Source of the DNA: Candidatus Manganitrophus sp.
Lineage (GTDB): Bacteria; Nitrospirota; Nitrospiria; SBBL01; Manganitrophaceae
Length of the DNA stretch: 64,000 nt
Direction of reading: 5' to 3'
Assembly: GCA_028865235.1 (NCBI GenBank)
Contig: CP114561.1
Coordinates: forward strand, 248,001 to 312,000
Numbering within the stretch: the first letter of the stretch is position 1; every line of letters starts with the position of its first letter. The translations under genes were made by a program, and so were the position numbers. Below are positions 30,221 through 40,209 of this stretch, piece by piece. The notes under the pieces are model-generated. The model worked only from the letters and a program-made list of their open reading frames with translations, did no database searches and was not told where the DNA came from.

Positions 30221-30256
30221 AGGGGTGAATCTCTTTCTCGACGAGGTTCACCCCTC
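30221..30256 (+). terminator. Hairpin terminator after the DksA-like gene
   Basis: GGGGTGAA...TTCACCCC, an 8-bp perfect stem with an additional inner TCTC/GAGG-type pairing, followed by a T-rich stretch (CGTTATTTCTATTTT). About 100 bases after the stop codon. Confidence 0.55.
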
Positions 30257-30377
30257 GTTATTTCTATTTTGTATTCCGATAACCCATTCCCTCTCCAACC
30301 CCTTCCTTAGGGAGCGACATCCCGCATTCAAACAGCGATAAATCCTTGAAAAAATCATCAATTCACATTTCCGTTGT

Positions 30378-30406
30378 TTGACAGAAATCAGGTTCTAAAC
30401 TAAACT
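30378..30406 (+). promoter_or_regulatory. Strong promoter of the FHA-kinase pair
   Basis: A perfect TTGACA at 30378-30383 and TAAACT at 30401-30406, 17 bases apart, 32 bases before the ATG of the FHA gene. Confidence 0.6.
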
Positions 30407-30437
30407 TAATTTTCAAATCATCCTGATCGAGAGTATC

Positions 30438-31756
30438 ATGCTGAAGGATCTTATTGCGAACCAGAAGGTGCTGTTTTCAAAGAATCTTTACGCCGCGGGC
30501 CATATCGAAACGATCTTCAACGATCTGAAATCAAAAGGAGATCTGGTCACCGCCGTTTTATTGCTGGAGGAGAAAGACCGCTCTCTTCTTCTTTTCATTT
30601 TACAGGATGATCTTTACGCCGCGGTCGAACTGAAGGAAAATTCTTTCTCGCCCCTTCCCTTTACGGATTATTTTACCGAGATGTCCCAGGCCCAGGGGGC
30701 CATCCATCTCTACGTCACCAATCCGATCTTTTTCAAAGCGCTTCTTGTCTTGGCTCAGAAAAAACCGAATATCGTGGCGACGACCGACATCCTCAATATC
30801 GAAGCGCTTTTAAATCAAGTGCAAAGAAAGAAGAAGGAGGCCGTTCTCCTGCTGAAGAAGGGGGAGGAGATGAACCTCTTCTACTTCAGGGGAGGAAAAC
30901 TCTCGGAGACCTATTTCCAAACCGCGGGCGAAGTGACGAAAGAAGGGAGCCTTCAGGAGCAACTCTTAATTTATACCTACTCGTCGGATGGCGCCGAGCC
31001 GATGGAGATCCAACTCTTTTATGATCTGGACGTCTCGCCGGCGGCCGATGTCGACGATGCCCTTGAAGCGTTAGGGGAGGGGGTGGAGCGCCATCTTGCC
31101 TCCCGACCCCGCCTGATTCTGAAAGAAGAAAAACCGGGAGCGCCGGTCGAAAAGATCCTCGATAAAGGGATCTTCACGTTGGGCCGTGATCTTAGGAGTG
31201 ATTGGGCGATTAAAGACCCGATGGTTTCAAGAGAGCATGCGATCATCAAAGAGGACCAGGACGGATTTTATATCGAGGATCGGGGGAGCCGAAACGGGAC
31301 CTTCGTAAACAAGGAGAAGGTCCTCCGAAAAAAACTCTCGGATCAAGATGAGATCCGGATCGGATCGGCGACTTTTCAGTTCTCCGGAAAAGAAGGACAG
31401 ACCGATTCGGGAATCTCCGCTCCGTCGATCTCCGAGCCGATTCAGTCCGCCCCGCAGGAAAATCTCGGAGCCTGGGCTCTCGAAGTGATTTCCGGAAAAG
31501 AGGTCGGCCGCTTTTTTGAGCTTTCTCCCAAACTCCTTTCGATCGGCAGGGGAAAAACCGACGTCGTCGTGAACGATCCGAAAGTCTCCCGTCATCATGC
31601 TGATCTGGAATGGTCCGAAAAGGGTTTATTCTCGTCGATCTCAAGAGCACCAACGGCATCTTTGTAAATGATCAAAAGGTCGACAGAAAACCCCTCTCCG
31701 CAGAAGATGTCATTACAGTGGGGGACACCCGCCTGAGGGTCGTTTGTAAGAAATGA
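30438..31756 (+). CDS. Double-FHA protein with an uncharacterised N-terminal domain (one frameshift)
   Basis: About 440 residues. Residues about 1-215 form an alpha/beta domain (NLYAAGHIETIFNDLKSKG, LLFILQDDLYAAVELKE) that I do not recognise. Two FHA phosphothreonine-binding domains follow: first (about 235-320) with GIFTLGRDLRSDWAI, VSREHAII and GSRNGTFVNKEKV, and second (about 345-435) with LLSIGRGKTDVVV and VSRHHADL. The frame slips near 31620-31640, after which LVDLKSTNGIFVNDQKV and DVITVGDTRLRVV complete the second FHA. The gene stops inside the next gene's ATGA, so it is cotranscribed with the kinase, its likely phospho-ligand or regulator. Confidence 0.87.
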
Positions 31757-34161
31757 ACCAGGCTTCCTGGCGCATCGATCTTTCCCGCCTTTCTGACGAT
31801 CCGGTTCTTTTCCTTCAACAATGGATATCAGACGTTTCAAAGCCGACACTCGTCGGTTATCTCTCTCTTTTTTTCCTGATCGCCATCGGGATACCTCTTG
31901 CCCGGCGTTATTTTTCCATGCGTCCTTCGACAAATACATACAACCCGTTGAAAGAGGCCAAAGAAGCCGCCAAATCGCGAGATCCATACCGGGCGGCCGA
32001 ACTTTTCGAGCAAGCCGGCGAATATGAAGAAGCGATCCGTTTATACAAAGAAGGAAAGGCCTATCAGCAGGTCGGTCGAATTTTCGAATTAAAAAAGCAG
32101 TGGCAGGAATCGGCCCAATTCTATAAGCTTTCCGGGGATACCGAAAAGGCGGCCGTGATGTACCAAAAGGGAGGAGAATACGTCCGGGCGGCGGAATGTT
32201 ACTTGACCTGCAAAAAAATATCATTGGCGGCCGAGGCATACGAAAAGGCAAAGCGGTTCAAGGAAGCGGCGAAGCAATACGAAAAGTTCGGAAACCTGCT
32301 CAAGGCGGCGACTCTCTACGATCAAGCCAACGATCCCCCCAAAGCGGCCGAGATGTACGAAAAGTATTTTTTGAGGGAGAAACGGGCCCGTTCGGGTCCC
32401 GCTTCCGAGAAAACAAATCAAATCGCTCAGGCCGCCTTCCAGAGCGGGCAAATTTACATGAAGCTGAAACAATTTCCAAAAGCGGTCGAGATCCTCACCG
32501 CCGGAGGCTTTGCCTTAGAGGCGGCGGAGGCAGCCGTGCAAGGAGGAGAAACGGAGAAGGCGGCGGAATTGTTTCTGACCGCAAAGGCGTTTGATCGCGC
32601 CGCCTCCCTTTACGAGCAAATTGGAGATACGCGCCGGGGAAATCGCGTCGTCGGAAAGAAGTTCCAGGAGGAGGGGAAATTCCTTCCCGCGGCGGAAGCC
32701 TTCGAGCGGGGAGAGAGCTGGGTCGAAGCGGCCGAGTTGTACGAACGGATCGGCGATAAAGCAAAAGCGGGCGAAATGTTGATGAAGAATGGAGACTATC
32801 ATCGCGCCGGCGACCTGTACCTCTCGGTCGGAGACATGGCGTCGGCCGCTCAGGCGTTGGAAAAAGGGGGCCGATTCAGAGAGGCCGCCGATCTTTATAT
32901 GCGCCTCCAGCAGTTCGATAAAGCGGCCCAAATGCAAGAGTCCGGCGGGAATTATTACGACGCGGCCCTTTTGTATAAACAGCAGGGGAAATTCGATCAG
33001 TCGATCTCCTATCTTCAGAAAATCGATTCTCAATCGTCCGAATATCATCAGGCGTCGCTTTTACTCGGACAGCTTCTTGTGGAAAGAGGAATGATCGATG
33101 CCGCGCGGGAGAGATACCAAAAAATTATCTCACAGGAGACGATCGGCCCGGAGAATCTGGAGTTTTATTATCAATTGGCCCTGCTGCATGAGAAGCAGAA
33201 GGAGTTCGAAGAGGCGCAAAATCTGTATGAGAGGATACTGGCGGAAGACTACAGCTATCGGGATGCCAAAAGCCGCAGCACGCTTCTCAAAAGAGCGCTT
33301 ACCGAGGTGAAGAAAGTCCTCGACGCGACTCGGATCGAGGAAGCCACCGCGCGTCCGGTCGCCGCGCCGGTTCAGCCGACCACCTCGCGGTATAAGATCG
33401 TCAAAAAGATCGGGCAAGGCGGGATGGGGGTGGTGTATCAGGCGGAAGATACCCTCTTAAAACGGCTCGTCGCTTATAAAGTCCTGCCGGCGGCCATTCG
33501 TGAGAACGAAGCGATGCTCCAGAGCTTTCTGCAAGAGGCCCGGATTGCCGCGGCCCTCAATCATCCCAACGTGGTGACGATTTTCGACACCGGTAAAAAT
33601 GGAGATGAAATTTTTATCACCATGGAATATGTCAATGGAATTACACTCAAGGAGTACCTGGAGAAGAACGAAACGTCGATACCGAAATTAGTCGAAATCA
33701 TGAAAGAAATCTGTGTCGGTGTTTCTTACGCGCACAGTAAAAATGTCGTCCACCGAGATTTGAAGCCGGCCAATGTCATGCTGACGCATGATCATCGGGT
33801 CAAGATCATGGACTTCGGTCTCGCAAAGGTCGTCAGTGAAACGGCGGCGGATAAAACTTCAGTCAAAGGAACCCCGCTTTATATGGCGCCCGAACAAATT
33901 CTCGGGGAGAAAGTCGATCATCAGTCGGATATTTATTCCCTCGGTTGTACCTTCTACCGGATGGTGGCGGGCCGCCCTCCGTTTGTTCAGGGAGACGTTT
34001 ATTACCACCATCTTCACACCCTCCCCGCCCATCCGCGCACCTTGAATCCTAAACTTTCGGAAGCGCTCGACCGGTTGATTATGAAAACGATCGAGAAGGA
34101 AAAATCGAAACGTTATAAGAAAGTCACCGAAATCATCGAAGATCTCGGAAAGCTCGCCTGA
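31753..34161 (+). CDS. Membrane-anchored solenoid protein with C-terminal Ser/Thr kinase domain
   Basis: 802 residues. One N-terminal membrane helix (YLSLFFLIAIGIPLARRYFS, near 35-55). Then an alpha-solenoid of about 20 short helical repeats of the form AAELFEQAGEYEEAIRLYKE (about 75-520), TPR-like. The protein ends with a protein kinase domain (about 545-800): glycine loop GQGGMGVVYQAED, VAIK-type Lys in AYKVLP, catalytic loop VVHRDLKPANVM, DFGLA and APEQILGE. Hanks-type kinases usually carry the kinase at the N terminus and the sensor after a membrane helix; here the order is reversed. With the double-FHA gene directly upstream and overlapping, this is a phosphorylation module. Substrates are unknown. 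Confidence 0.92.
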   Translation: MNQASWRIDLSRLSDDPVLFLQQWISDVSKPTLVGYLSLFFLIAIGIPLARRYFSMRPSTNTYNPLKEAKEAAKSRDPYRAAELFEQAGEYEEAIRLYKEGKAYQQVGRIFELKKQWQESAQFYKLSGDTEKAAVMYQKGGEYVRAAECYLTCKKISLAAEAYEKAKRFKEAAKQYEKFGNLLKAATLYDQANDPPKAAEMYEKYFLREKRARSGPASEKTNQIAQAAFQSGQIYMKLKQFPKAVEILTAGGFALEAAEAAVQGGETEKAAELFLTAKAFDRAASLYEQIGDTRRGNRVVGKKFQEEGKFLPAAEAFERGESWVEAAELYERIGDKAKAGEMLMKNGDYHRAGDLYLSVGDMASAAQALEKGGRFREAADLYMRLQQFDKAAQMQESGGNYYDAALLYKQQGKFDQSISYLQKIDSQSSEYHQASLLLGQLLVERGMIDAARERYQKIISQETIGPENLEFYYQLALLHEKQKEFEEAQNLYERILAEDYSYRDAKSRSTLLKRALTEVKKVLDATRIEEATARPVAAPVQPTTSRYKIVKKIGQGGMGVVYQAEDTLLKRLVAYKVLPAAIRENEAMLQSFLQEARIAAALNHPNVVTIFDTGKNGDEIFITMEYVNGITLKEYLEKNETSIPKLVEIMKEICVGVSYAHSKNVVHRDLKPANVMLTHDHRVKIMDFGLAKVVSETAADKTSVKGTPLYMAPEQILGEKVDHQSDIYSLGCTFYRMVAGRPPFVQGDVYYHHLHTLPAHPRTLNPKLSEALDRLIMKTIEKEKSKRYKKVTEIIEDLGKLA

Positions 34162-34304
34162 CCGCCAATCGCCCTTCCCTTTTCCTTTTTTCCGCATGCC
34201 TTGACAGCCTCTCGAAGAGGAGATTACACTCAAGGCAATGGGAAAGCCGTTCCTCGATTCTTGAAAGCATCGACGTGTTGAGTCCTGATACGTTTAAATT
34301 TCGA

Positions 34305-34336
34305 TTGACAACTCATTCGGCACTCCATTAGAGTGC
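34305..34336 (+). promoter_or_regulatory. Promoter with overlapping CIRCE-like inverted repeat
   Basis: A perfect TTGACA at 34305-34310 is followed after 17 bases by TTAGAG at 34328-34333. The inverted repeat GCACTC (34320-34325) / GAGTGC (34331-34336), with a 5-base spacer, overlaps the -10 box. The half-sites match the HrcA/CIRCE arms (GCACTC...GAGTGC), but the classic spacer is 9 bases. A repressor site is therefore suggested, but HrcA is not certain. It drives the lipoprotein genes ahead of the second HtrA. Confidence 0.5.
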
Positions 34337-34358
34337 TGATCATCGTGCGGAGGGTGTT

Positions 34359-34760
34359 GTGAAGAAAGCGATTCCGTTCATTTTTTTCCTCTTGTTGACC
34401 GCTTGTGCAACCGGCCCCGAGCGAATGGAAGCCGCGCCTGAGGATCTTCCCAAGGAGGCCGTCATGTTCAAATTCGGTTATCCGGCGGCCTTCGGTCGGA
34501 TTGTTGATGCGCTGGAGGCGGAAGGTTATGACGTCGCCGTCGCCGATGAACGCGCCGGGTTTATTCAAACGCATCCGAAGGAGATCGGCGTCACCCCTGA
34601 AGATCCGAAACTCCAATACCGGGGGCTCTACCGGATTCAGGTCGACGGAGATCGCGACCGCTCATGGGCGCTCATCCAATTTATGGTCGTGCCGGAATTG
34701 CCGGGCGAGCGGGAAAAACTGGTCAATCGGATACAAGGAGGGACTCCACCCGCACCATGA
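34359..34760 (+). CDS. Lipoprotein, unknown
   Basis: A 133-residue lipoprotein, GTG start with GGAGGGTGTT just upstream. The lipobox is LLTAC, with modified Cys near residue 16. The mature part (ADERAGFIQTHPKEIGVTPE) shows no recognisable domain; it resembles the small NlpC/BamC-like beta-alpha lipoproteins in size only. It overlaps the next gene by four bases (ATGA), so the two lipoproteins are coupled. Confidence 0.75.
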   Translation: MKKAIPFIFFLLLTACATGPERMEAAPEDLPKEAVMFKFGYPAAFGRIVDALEAEGYDVAVADERAGFIQTHPKEIGVTPEDPKLQYRGLYRIQVDGDRDRSWALIQFMVVPELPGEREKLVNRIQGGTPPAP

Positions 34761-35221
34761 TCCATTGGACCGCCTTTCTTCTATATCGGATGAGGGGATT
34801 CGCCGCCCCCATACTGCTTCTCGTTTTTTTGACCGGGTGCGCCTCTTTCACCGTCGATCAAAATGACAAAGCGCAGATTCGGATTTCGAACGGCGCCATG
34901 GGATCGGGTTTGGAACTCAATCCCCCCATTCTGAAAATCGAACCGGGAGAAACCGTCTCCTGGAGTAATTTTACAACCTATGATCTCCGGATCCAGATCG
35001 ATCCGGCCTCGCCGGCGTCCGATCCACCCTCCTTCATCTCACCCTTTACGACGGTTGAAAAAAAATTCGAGGAGGCCGGGAGTTATGATTATACCCTTGT
35101 CTTCTCAACCGATAAGACCTTCGGCCGTATCACCGGAACGATCGTGGTGGGGGATCGTCCGGCAAGCCCGCCGCTAAAAAGAGATCAGCCCGAATCGCCT
35201 CCCCCGGGAGAGAATCCCTGA
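34757..35221 (+). CDS. Lipoprotein with cupredoxin-like strand pattern
   Basis: 154 residues. Signal peptide with lipobox FLTGCASF (Cys near residue 28). The mature part reads GETVSWSNFTTYDLRIQI and ends GSYDYTLVFSTDKTFG, the beta pattern of a plastocyanin-like domain. The His/Cys/Met copper ligands seen in plastocyanin or azurin are not visible, so copper binding is not supported. The C terminus is proline-rich. Placed between a lipoprotein and an HtrA protease, so an envelope role is likely. Confidence 0.65.
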   Translation: MIHWTAFLLYRMRGFAAPILLLVFLTGCASFTVDQNDKAQIRISNGAMGSGLELNPPILKIEPGETVSWSNFTTYDLRIQIDPASPASDPPSFISPFTTVEKKFEEAGSYDYTLVFSTDKTFGRITGTIVVGDRPASPPLKRDQPESPPPGENP

Positions 35222-35265
35222 CACAGAACCGTTCATTATCTAAAGGCCGAGCCTCAAAGAGAGGG

Positions 35266-36340
35266 ATGTCGATCCAGAGATGCTGGACCGCCGCGCTTTT
35301 GTTCTCGCTTTTATTCGTATTATTCTTTTTCTCCACCCTCGGCCTTCGTCGGAGACGAGGAAAACACGATCGAGATCTATCAGCGCGTCAATGCCAGCGT
35401 CGTCAACATCACCAGCATCGCCGTCACTTACGATTTCTTCCTCAATCCCATTCCTTCCGAAGCCTCCGGCTCCGGCTCCATCATCGATAAGAAGGGGTAT
35501 ATCCTCACCAATAACCATGTGATCCGCGATTCCGAACGCCTGGAGATCACCTTGGCCGACGGGAGCAGGTGGCCGGGAGAGCTGGTCGGGGCCGATCCGC
35601 AGACCGACCTCGCCGTCATCAAGGTCAACGCGCCGCCGGAGCGGCTGACAGCGATCCCGATGGGGGAATTCGGACGGGCTCCGTCCCGGCCAAAAGGTCC
35701 TGGCGATCGGGAATCCTTTCGGGCTGGAGCGGACCCTCACCGCCGGCATCATCAGCTCCGTTCGGAAGAACATTCGCGCCGGCGACCTGGAGATGGATGA
35801 AGTCATTCAGATCGACGCCGCGATTAATCCGGGGAATTCGGGCGGTCCGCTTCTTAATTCGGAGGGAAAGATGGTCGGGATCAACACCGCCATTTTTACC
35901 CCGTCGGGGGGAAGCGTCGGAATCGGCTTTGCCATTCCGATCAACACCGCCAAACGGATCTTGAACGAGCTGATTACGAAGGGCTATGTCGCCTATGCCT
36001 GGATGGGTATCGATACCCAGACCCTTCTTCCCGAATTTGCGGAGGCCCTCTCGCTGCCGGTCCGGAAAGGGGTGATGGTCGCCCGGGTGGTGCGGGGCGG
36101 TCCGGCGCACCGGGCCGGCATCCGGGGAGGGACCCAACGGGTCGAGGTGGGAAACGCGATTCTGGTGGTCGGCGGGGATATTTTGGTCGCCGTTGATGGG
36201 GAAGAGGTCACGTCGGCGGAAGCGTTCCACGAAGTGATGAAAACCAAACGGCCCGACGATAAGATCCGATTGACCCTCTGGCGGGGCCGGGAGAAAAGGA
36301 AGTCGAGATCAAGCTGGGTGAACGCCCACGGCGGGGATGA
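35266..36340 (+). CDS. HtrA-like serine protease with one PDZ domain (three frameshifts)
   Basis: A second HtrA, about 360 residues after repair. The ATG 35266 leads to a hydrophobic N-terminal signal or anchor (ALLFSLLFVLFFFSTL). The frame slips near 35327-35333 in a T-run, leading to FVGDEENTIEIYQRVNASVV. It slips again near 35665-35690, leading to RPGQKVLAIGNPFGLERTL. It slips once more near 36296, after which EVEIKLGERPRRG and a stop at 36338 finish the protein. Triad: LTNNHVIRD, TDLAVIKV, NPGNSGGPLLN. There is only one PDZ, versus two in the gene at 15753, as in DegS-like or DegQ-short forms. Expected in the periplasm, downstream of two lipoprotein genes. Confidence 0.82.
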
Positions 36341-36429
36341 TGACCTGCCGGGTCGCCCCTACAATGCTCCAATGAGGTATGGTATGATTGCTCGGTGGTT
36401 ATTTTGACAAAGATGAATTTGAGATTGAG

Positions 36430-38158
36430 ATGAAGTTCCTGAACCTCGTCCATGATTTTGAAAAGCTGGAAGCGACGTCGAAACGTCTCGAGATGTTTTC
36501 GATTTTGTCGGATCTCTTCCAGCAGGCGAACGCGGAAGAGATCGACAAGATCATCTACCTCGCCCAAGGAGAGCTCCTCCCTCCTTTTCATGGGATCAAC
36601 ATCGGCATGTCGGAGAAATATCTCCTTCGCGCCTTGGCGAAGGCGGGCGATGTCGATCCGGAGATGATCGCGAAACAGTACCGGATCGTCGGGGACCTCG
36701 GCGGATTGGCGGAGAAGGTGATTCACGGCGAAGGGAAGGGGCTCACGGTCGCCGAAGTCTACGAGCGAATTGATGCGATCGCCGCGATGTCGGGGGAGGG
36801 GAGCGTGGAGCGGAAGATTGATGCCGTTTGCGAGCTCATCGGCGCGGTTTCCCCCCTAGAAGCGAAGTATGTCGCCCGGTTTATGGCGGGAAAGCTCCGG
36901 CTCGGCGCGGGAGATGCCACCATCCTGGAAGCGCTGGCCCTCTCGAAAGGGGATCGGGCCTATCGAAAGGAGCTCGATCGGGCCTACAACATCACCTCCG
37001 ATCTCGGCCTCGTCGCCAAAACCCTCTACCAAGCGGGAGAGGAAGGAATCCGCGCCATGTCGGTCCGGATGGGTTATCCGATCCGCCCGGCCCTCTGTGA
37101 ACGGCTGAGCTCCGCCGAAGAGATCGTCGAGAAAATCGGCCGCTGCTCCGTGGAGGTGAAATACGACGGCCTTCGCTGCCAGATCCACAAGAGCAAGAAT
37201 GATCTCGCCATCTTCTCCCGGAACCAAGAGCGGACCACCCCGATGTTCCCTGAAATCGCCGAGGCCTGCCGGAATCTCTTCGGCGAACAAGAGATCATCA
37301 TCGAGGGAGAGGCGCTGGCTTTCAATGAGGCGACCGGCGATCTTCTTCCGTTCCAGATCACCAGTCAGCGGAAGCGCAAACATGGGATCGAAGATATGGC
37401 GAAAGCTTTCCCGCTCAAGTTCTTTGTCTTCGATCTTCTTTATTTGAACGGCGAGGATTATACCCATCATCGGGTATGCTCAGCGGAGAAAAAAACTGTT
37501 CGAGCTGATCAAGAAAAACCCGGTGATGGAAGTCTCCCACGCCATCGAAACGGAAGATCCGGTCGAGATCCAAAAATTCTTCGACGCGTCGATCGAGCGG
37601 GGACTGGAAGGGATCGTCGCCAAACGGCTCGATGGACCTTACGCGGCCGGTTCTCGGAACTTCAATTGGATCAAGCTGAAGCGGAGTTATAAAGGAGAGC
37701 TATCCGACTCGGTCGATCTCGTCATCGTCGGCTATTTTGCCGGCAAGGGCCACCGGGCGAAGTTCGGCATCGGGACGATTCTCTCGGCCGTCTACGATCC
37801 GGAGGAAGATCGGTTCAAAACCGTTACCCGGATCGGAACCGGTTTTTCGGAAGAAGAGCTGGTCCAGCTGAAACAGCTCCTCGACGAAGAGGCGGCCCCG
37901 GAGCGTCCCCATCCGGTCGACTCGGAGATCACCCCCGATGTCTGGGTGAATCCCAAATATGTCATCACGGTGACCGCCGACGAGATCACGCGATCCCCCA
38001 ACCATACCGCAGGAAGAGACGCGGATGGGATCGGTTATGCCCTCCGTTTCCCCCGCGTCCAGGGGTTCATCCGGACCGATAAAAGCCCGCAGGACGCCAC
38101 CACCGTTTCTGAAATTATCGATATGTTCAACCTGCAAAAACGGGTGAAGATGGAATGA
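36430..38158 (+). CDS. ATP-dependent DNA ligase, archaeal-type (one frameshift)
   Basis: About 576 residues. The N-terminal DNA-binding domain (MKFLNLVHDFEKLEATSKRL) and the adenylation motif EVKYDGLRCQIHK (nucleophile Lys, near residue 245) follow the archaeal LigB/LIG1 layout. The helix-rich N-domain is complete, which separates it from the short bacterial LigC/LigD forms. The frame slips near 37480, after which RYAQRRKKLFELIKK, the motif IV segment LEGIVAKRLDG and motif V IKLKRSYKGELSD continue to the end. ATG 36430 is chosen because the sequence from it matches the family start. The stop overlaps the ABC permease ATGA. The main NAD-dependent LigA is not in the window. Confidence 0.86.
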
Positions 38159-39475
38159 GTGCGCTTCGCTCGTATCTGAAAGTTCGGATGAAGGGGCTTG
38201 TCCGGACATGGACGGAGGAGTGGGCGACCTATTTCATTCTCGCTCCGGTCATGATCGGCGCCGTCTTTCTGTTGGGACGGCGGATCTTTCACGATTTTGC
38301 TTCCAAGATCGGCACGGTCCAGTCGATCGCCATCTCCCAAGAGACGTTGCTTCAAGGGGTGCTCGCCGTCCTTTCCTTAAAGATCTTCTTTAACTTTCTC
38401 CCCCTTTCAAAACGTCTCTATCCGACCGAGCAATCGCTGACGATTGATGATCTGTTGCCGATCCGGCCTGAGACACGATACGTGATGTTCTATATCGAAC
38501 AGCTGATCCGAGACTTTCCCTTCTTTCTCTTCGCCCTTTTCGCCGTCCTCTTCTTTGATAAGCCCGACCTGATCGGGTGGGTCTTTACCTTTTGGCTTTT
38601 CTTTCCCGGCATGGAGATCGGGTTGACGATCTTATGGAATCATCTTCATCCGCCGAGCCGGGCGGAGCTCCTCTTGGCCCTCTTCATTCTCCTCTGGCTG
38701 ATCTGGTTTCTCCCGATCGAAAGCATGGGCTGGTGGCTCGATTTCGCCGCCCCGTTTCTGGTGACGGTCGGATTTTGGGGATTCGGGCGGTGGCGGTACA
38801 GCGATGTCTCCGGGGTCGAGCAGCTTCTGCTTGAATCTCAATCGAAGGGAAACCTCTTGAACCGGATCGGCCGGTGGCTTCCAGAGAGTGTCCGCCCGCT
38901 GGTGGTGCGCGACTTTCAGTTGACCCTGCGGAATTTCGCCCCGCTCTTCTGGCGCAATCTGGCGATTGCCTTCATTCTGGTTGCGGCGGTCGTTCTGCGC
39001 GGAAATATTCCCCCCGCGGTTTTCTGCGCGGGGGCGGTCTATTTCCTCTCCGCGACCGCTTCGACCCTCTTTGCCCTCCAGCGGCCTTATCGCGCGATGG
39101 ATTACATTCTTCCCCTTGCGGTGGAGCGGATCTGGCGAGGAAAGGTCCTCTATGCGGTTTTTCTCTCTTCCGATTCCCTGGCTGGTTTGGGCCGTCGAAA
39201 TGATCGTCCGTCCGCTCTCCTCGGCGCAAGGTGTCTCTCTGCTGTTTCAACTGATCCTCGTGGGACTTGCAGTATCTGCCCTGACGGGGGGGACCGTCTG
39301 CGAGGGGGACCAAAAGCCGGCGCTTCACTACATCGTCGCCGGCTTCCTCTCGTTGCTCGCCACCCTTTTTATCGCCGTTTTTCACCCGCTTCTTTTTGTT
39401 CTGGTCTTTCCGGTTCTGGGGAACCTGCGCGGTTCCGCAATCACGCGTCTTGAAAATGAGGAGGAGGCGGCCTAG
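38155..39475 (+). CDS. ABC-type transporter permease-like protein (one frameshift)
   Basis: About 440 residues, polytopic, with around ten hydrophobic helices (FILAPVMIGAVFLLGR, FPFFLFALFAVLFF, LAIAFILVAAVVL). The frame slips near 39160, after which IPWLVWAVEMIVRPL and LLFQLILVGLAVSALTGG complete the C terminus. No substrate-binding motif. It starts inside the ligase stop (ATGA) and is followed two bases later by an ABC ATPase, so the two form one transporter. The class is ABC-2-like export permease of unknown substrate. Confidence 0.75.
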
Positions 39476-39477
39476 CC

Positions 39478-40209
39478 ATGTCGATTCAGCTCCAAGGGGT
39501 CACCAAACGCTACGGCCGGATTGTGGCTGTCCAACCGCTCGATTTAAAAATCGACGGGGAAATCTGCGGTTTGATCGGCAACAACGGGGCCGGCAAATCG
39601 ACCTTGATGAAGATGATCACCGGGCTGCTTCACCCCGACGCGGGGCGGGTGGAGATCAACGGGATCGACTTGAAGAAAGATCCGGAGGAGGCCAAGCGCC
39701 AGATCGGCTATCTCCCCGAATCGCCGATGCTCTACCCGCGCCTCACGCCAGAAGAGCTTTTGACCTACATCGCCGAGATCAAGAATGTTCCTTCCCCGGC
39801 AGCGGAGATCGATCGCTGGTTGGCGACCTTCGGATTAAGCGAAAAACGGGGAGCGCTCCTGCGCGATCTCTCCTTCGGGATGAAGAAAAAGGTCGCCCTC
39901 TCCACCGCTTTCATCGGCTCGCCGCGCCTTCTGATCCTCGATGAGCCGTTCAACGGCCTGGATGTCGCCACAATGGAGCGGCTGGCGGAGATGATCGTCG
40001 AATTCAATCGAAACGGCGCAACCGTCTTGATCTCCAGCCATCTGATGGAGTATGTGGACCGCCTCTGCCGGCGCGTCTTGATCCTCAAGAAGGGGGCCGT
40101 CGTCCGGGAAGGGACGCCGGAGGCATTAAAGGAAGAAGCCAAGGCCTCGTCCTTTCATCAGGCATTTCTTTATTTCACCAGTGATGGGTACCAGGAGACA
40201 AAAAATTGA
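39478..40209 (+). CDS. ABC transporter ATP-binding protein
   Basis: A 243-residue ATPase with Walker A GNNGAGKSTLMKMI (about residue 38), Q-loop YLPES, signature LSFGMKKKVALST (degenerate from LSGGQ: LSFGM), Walker B LLILDEPFNGLD and switch His in SSHLME. The fold matches CcmA/NodI-type exporter ATPases. It partners with the permease two bases upstream. The stop overlaps the nitrilase start. Confidence 0.9.
   Translation: MSIQLQGVTKRYGRIVAVQPLDLKIDGEICGLIGNNGAGKSTLMKMITGLLHPDAGRVEINGIDLKKDPEEAKRQIGYLPESPMLYPRLTPEELLTYIAEIKNVPSPAAEIDRWLATFGLSEKRGALLRDLSFGMKKKVALSTAFIGSPRLLILDEPFNGLDVATMERLAEMIVEFNRNGATVLISSHLMEYVDRLCRRVLILKKGAVVREGTPEALKEEAKASSFHQAFLYFTSDGYQETKN

Noticed and set aside
34757..35221. 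Copper-binding cupredoxin
   Set aside because: Strand pattern fits but no His/Cys/Met ligand set is visible.
35569..36230. Plus and minus frames over the second HtrA
   Set aside because: They are the wrong frames that appear after each slip; the corrected HtrA accounts for the sequence.
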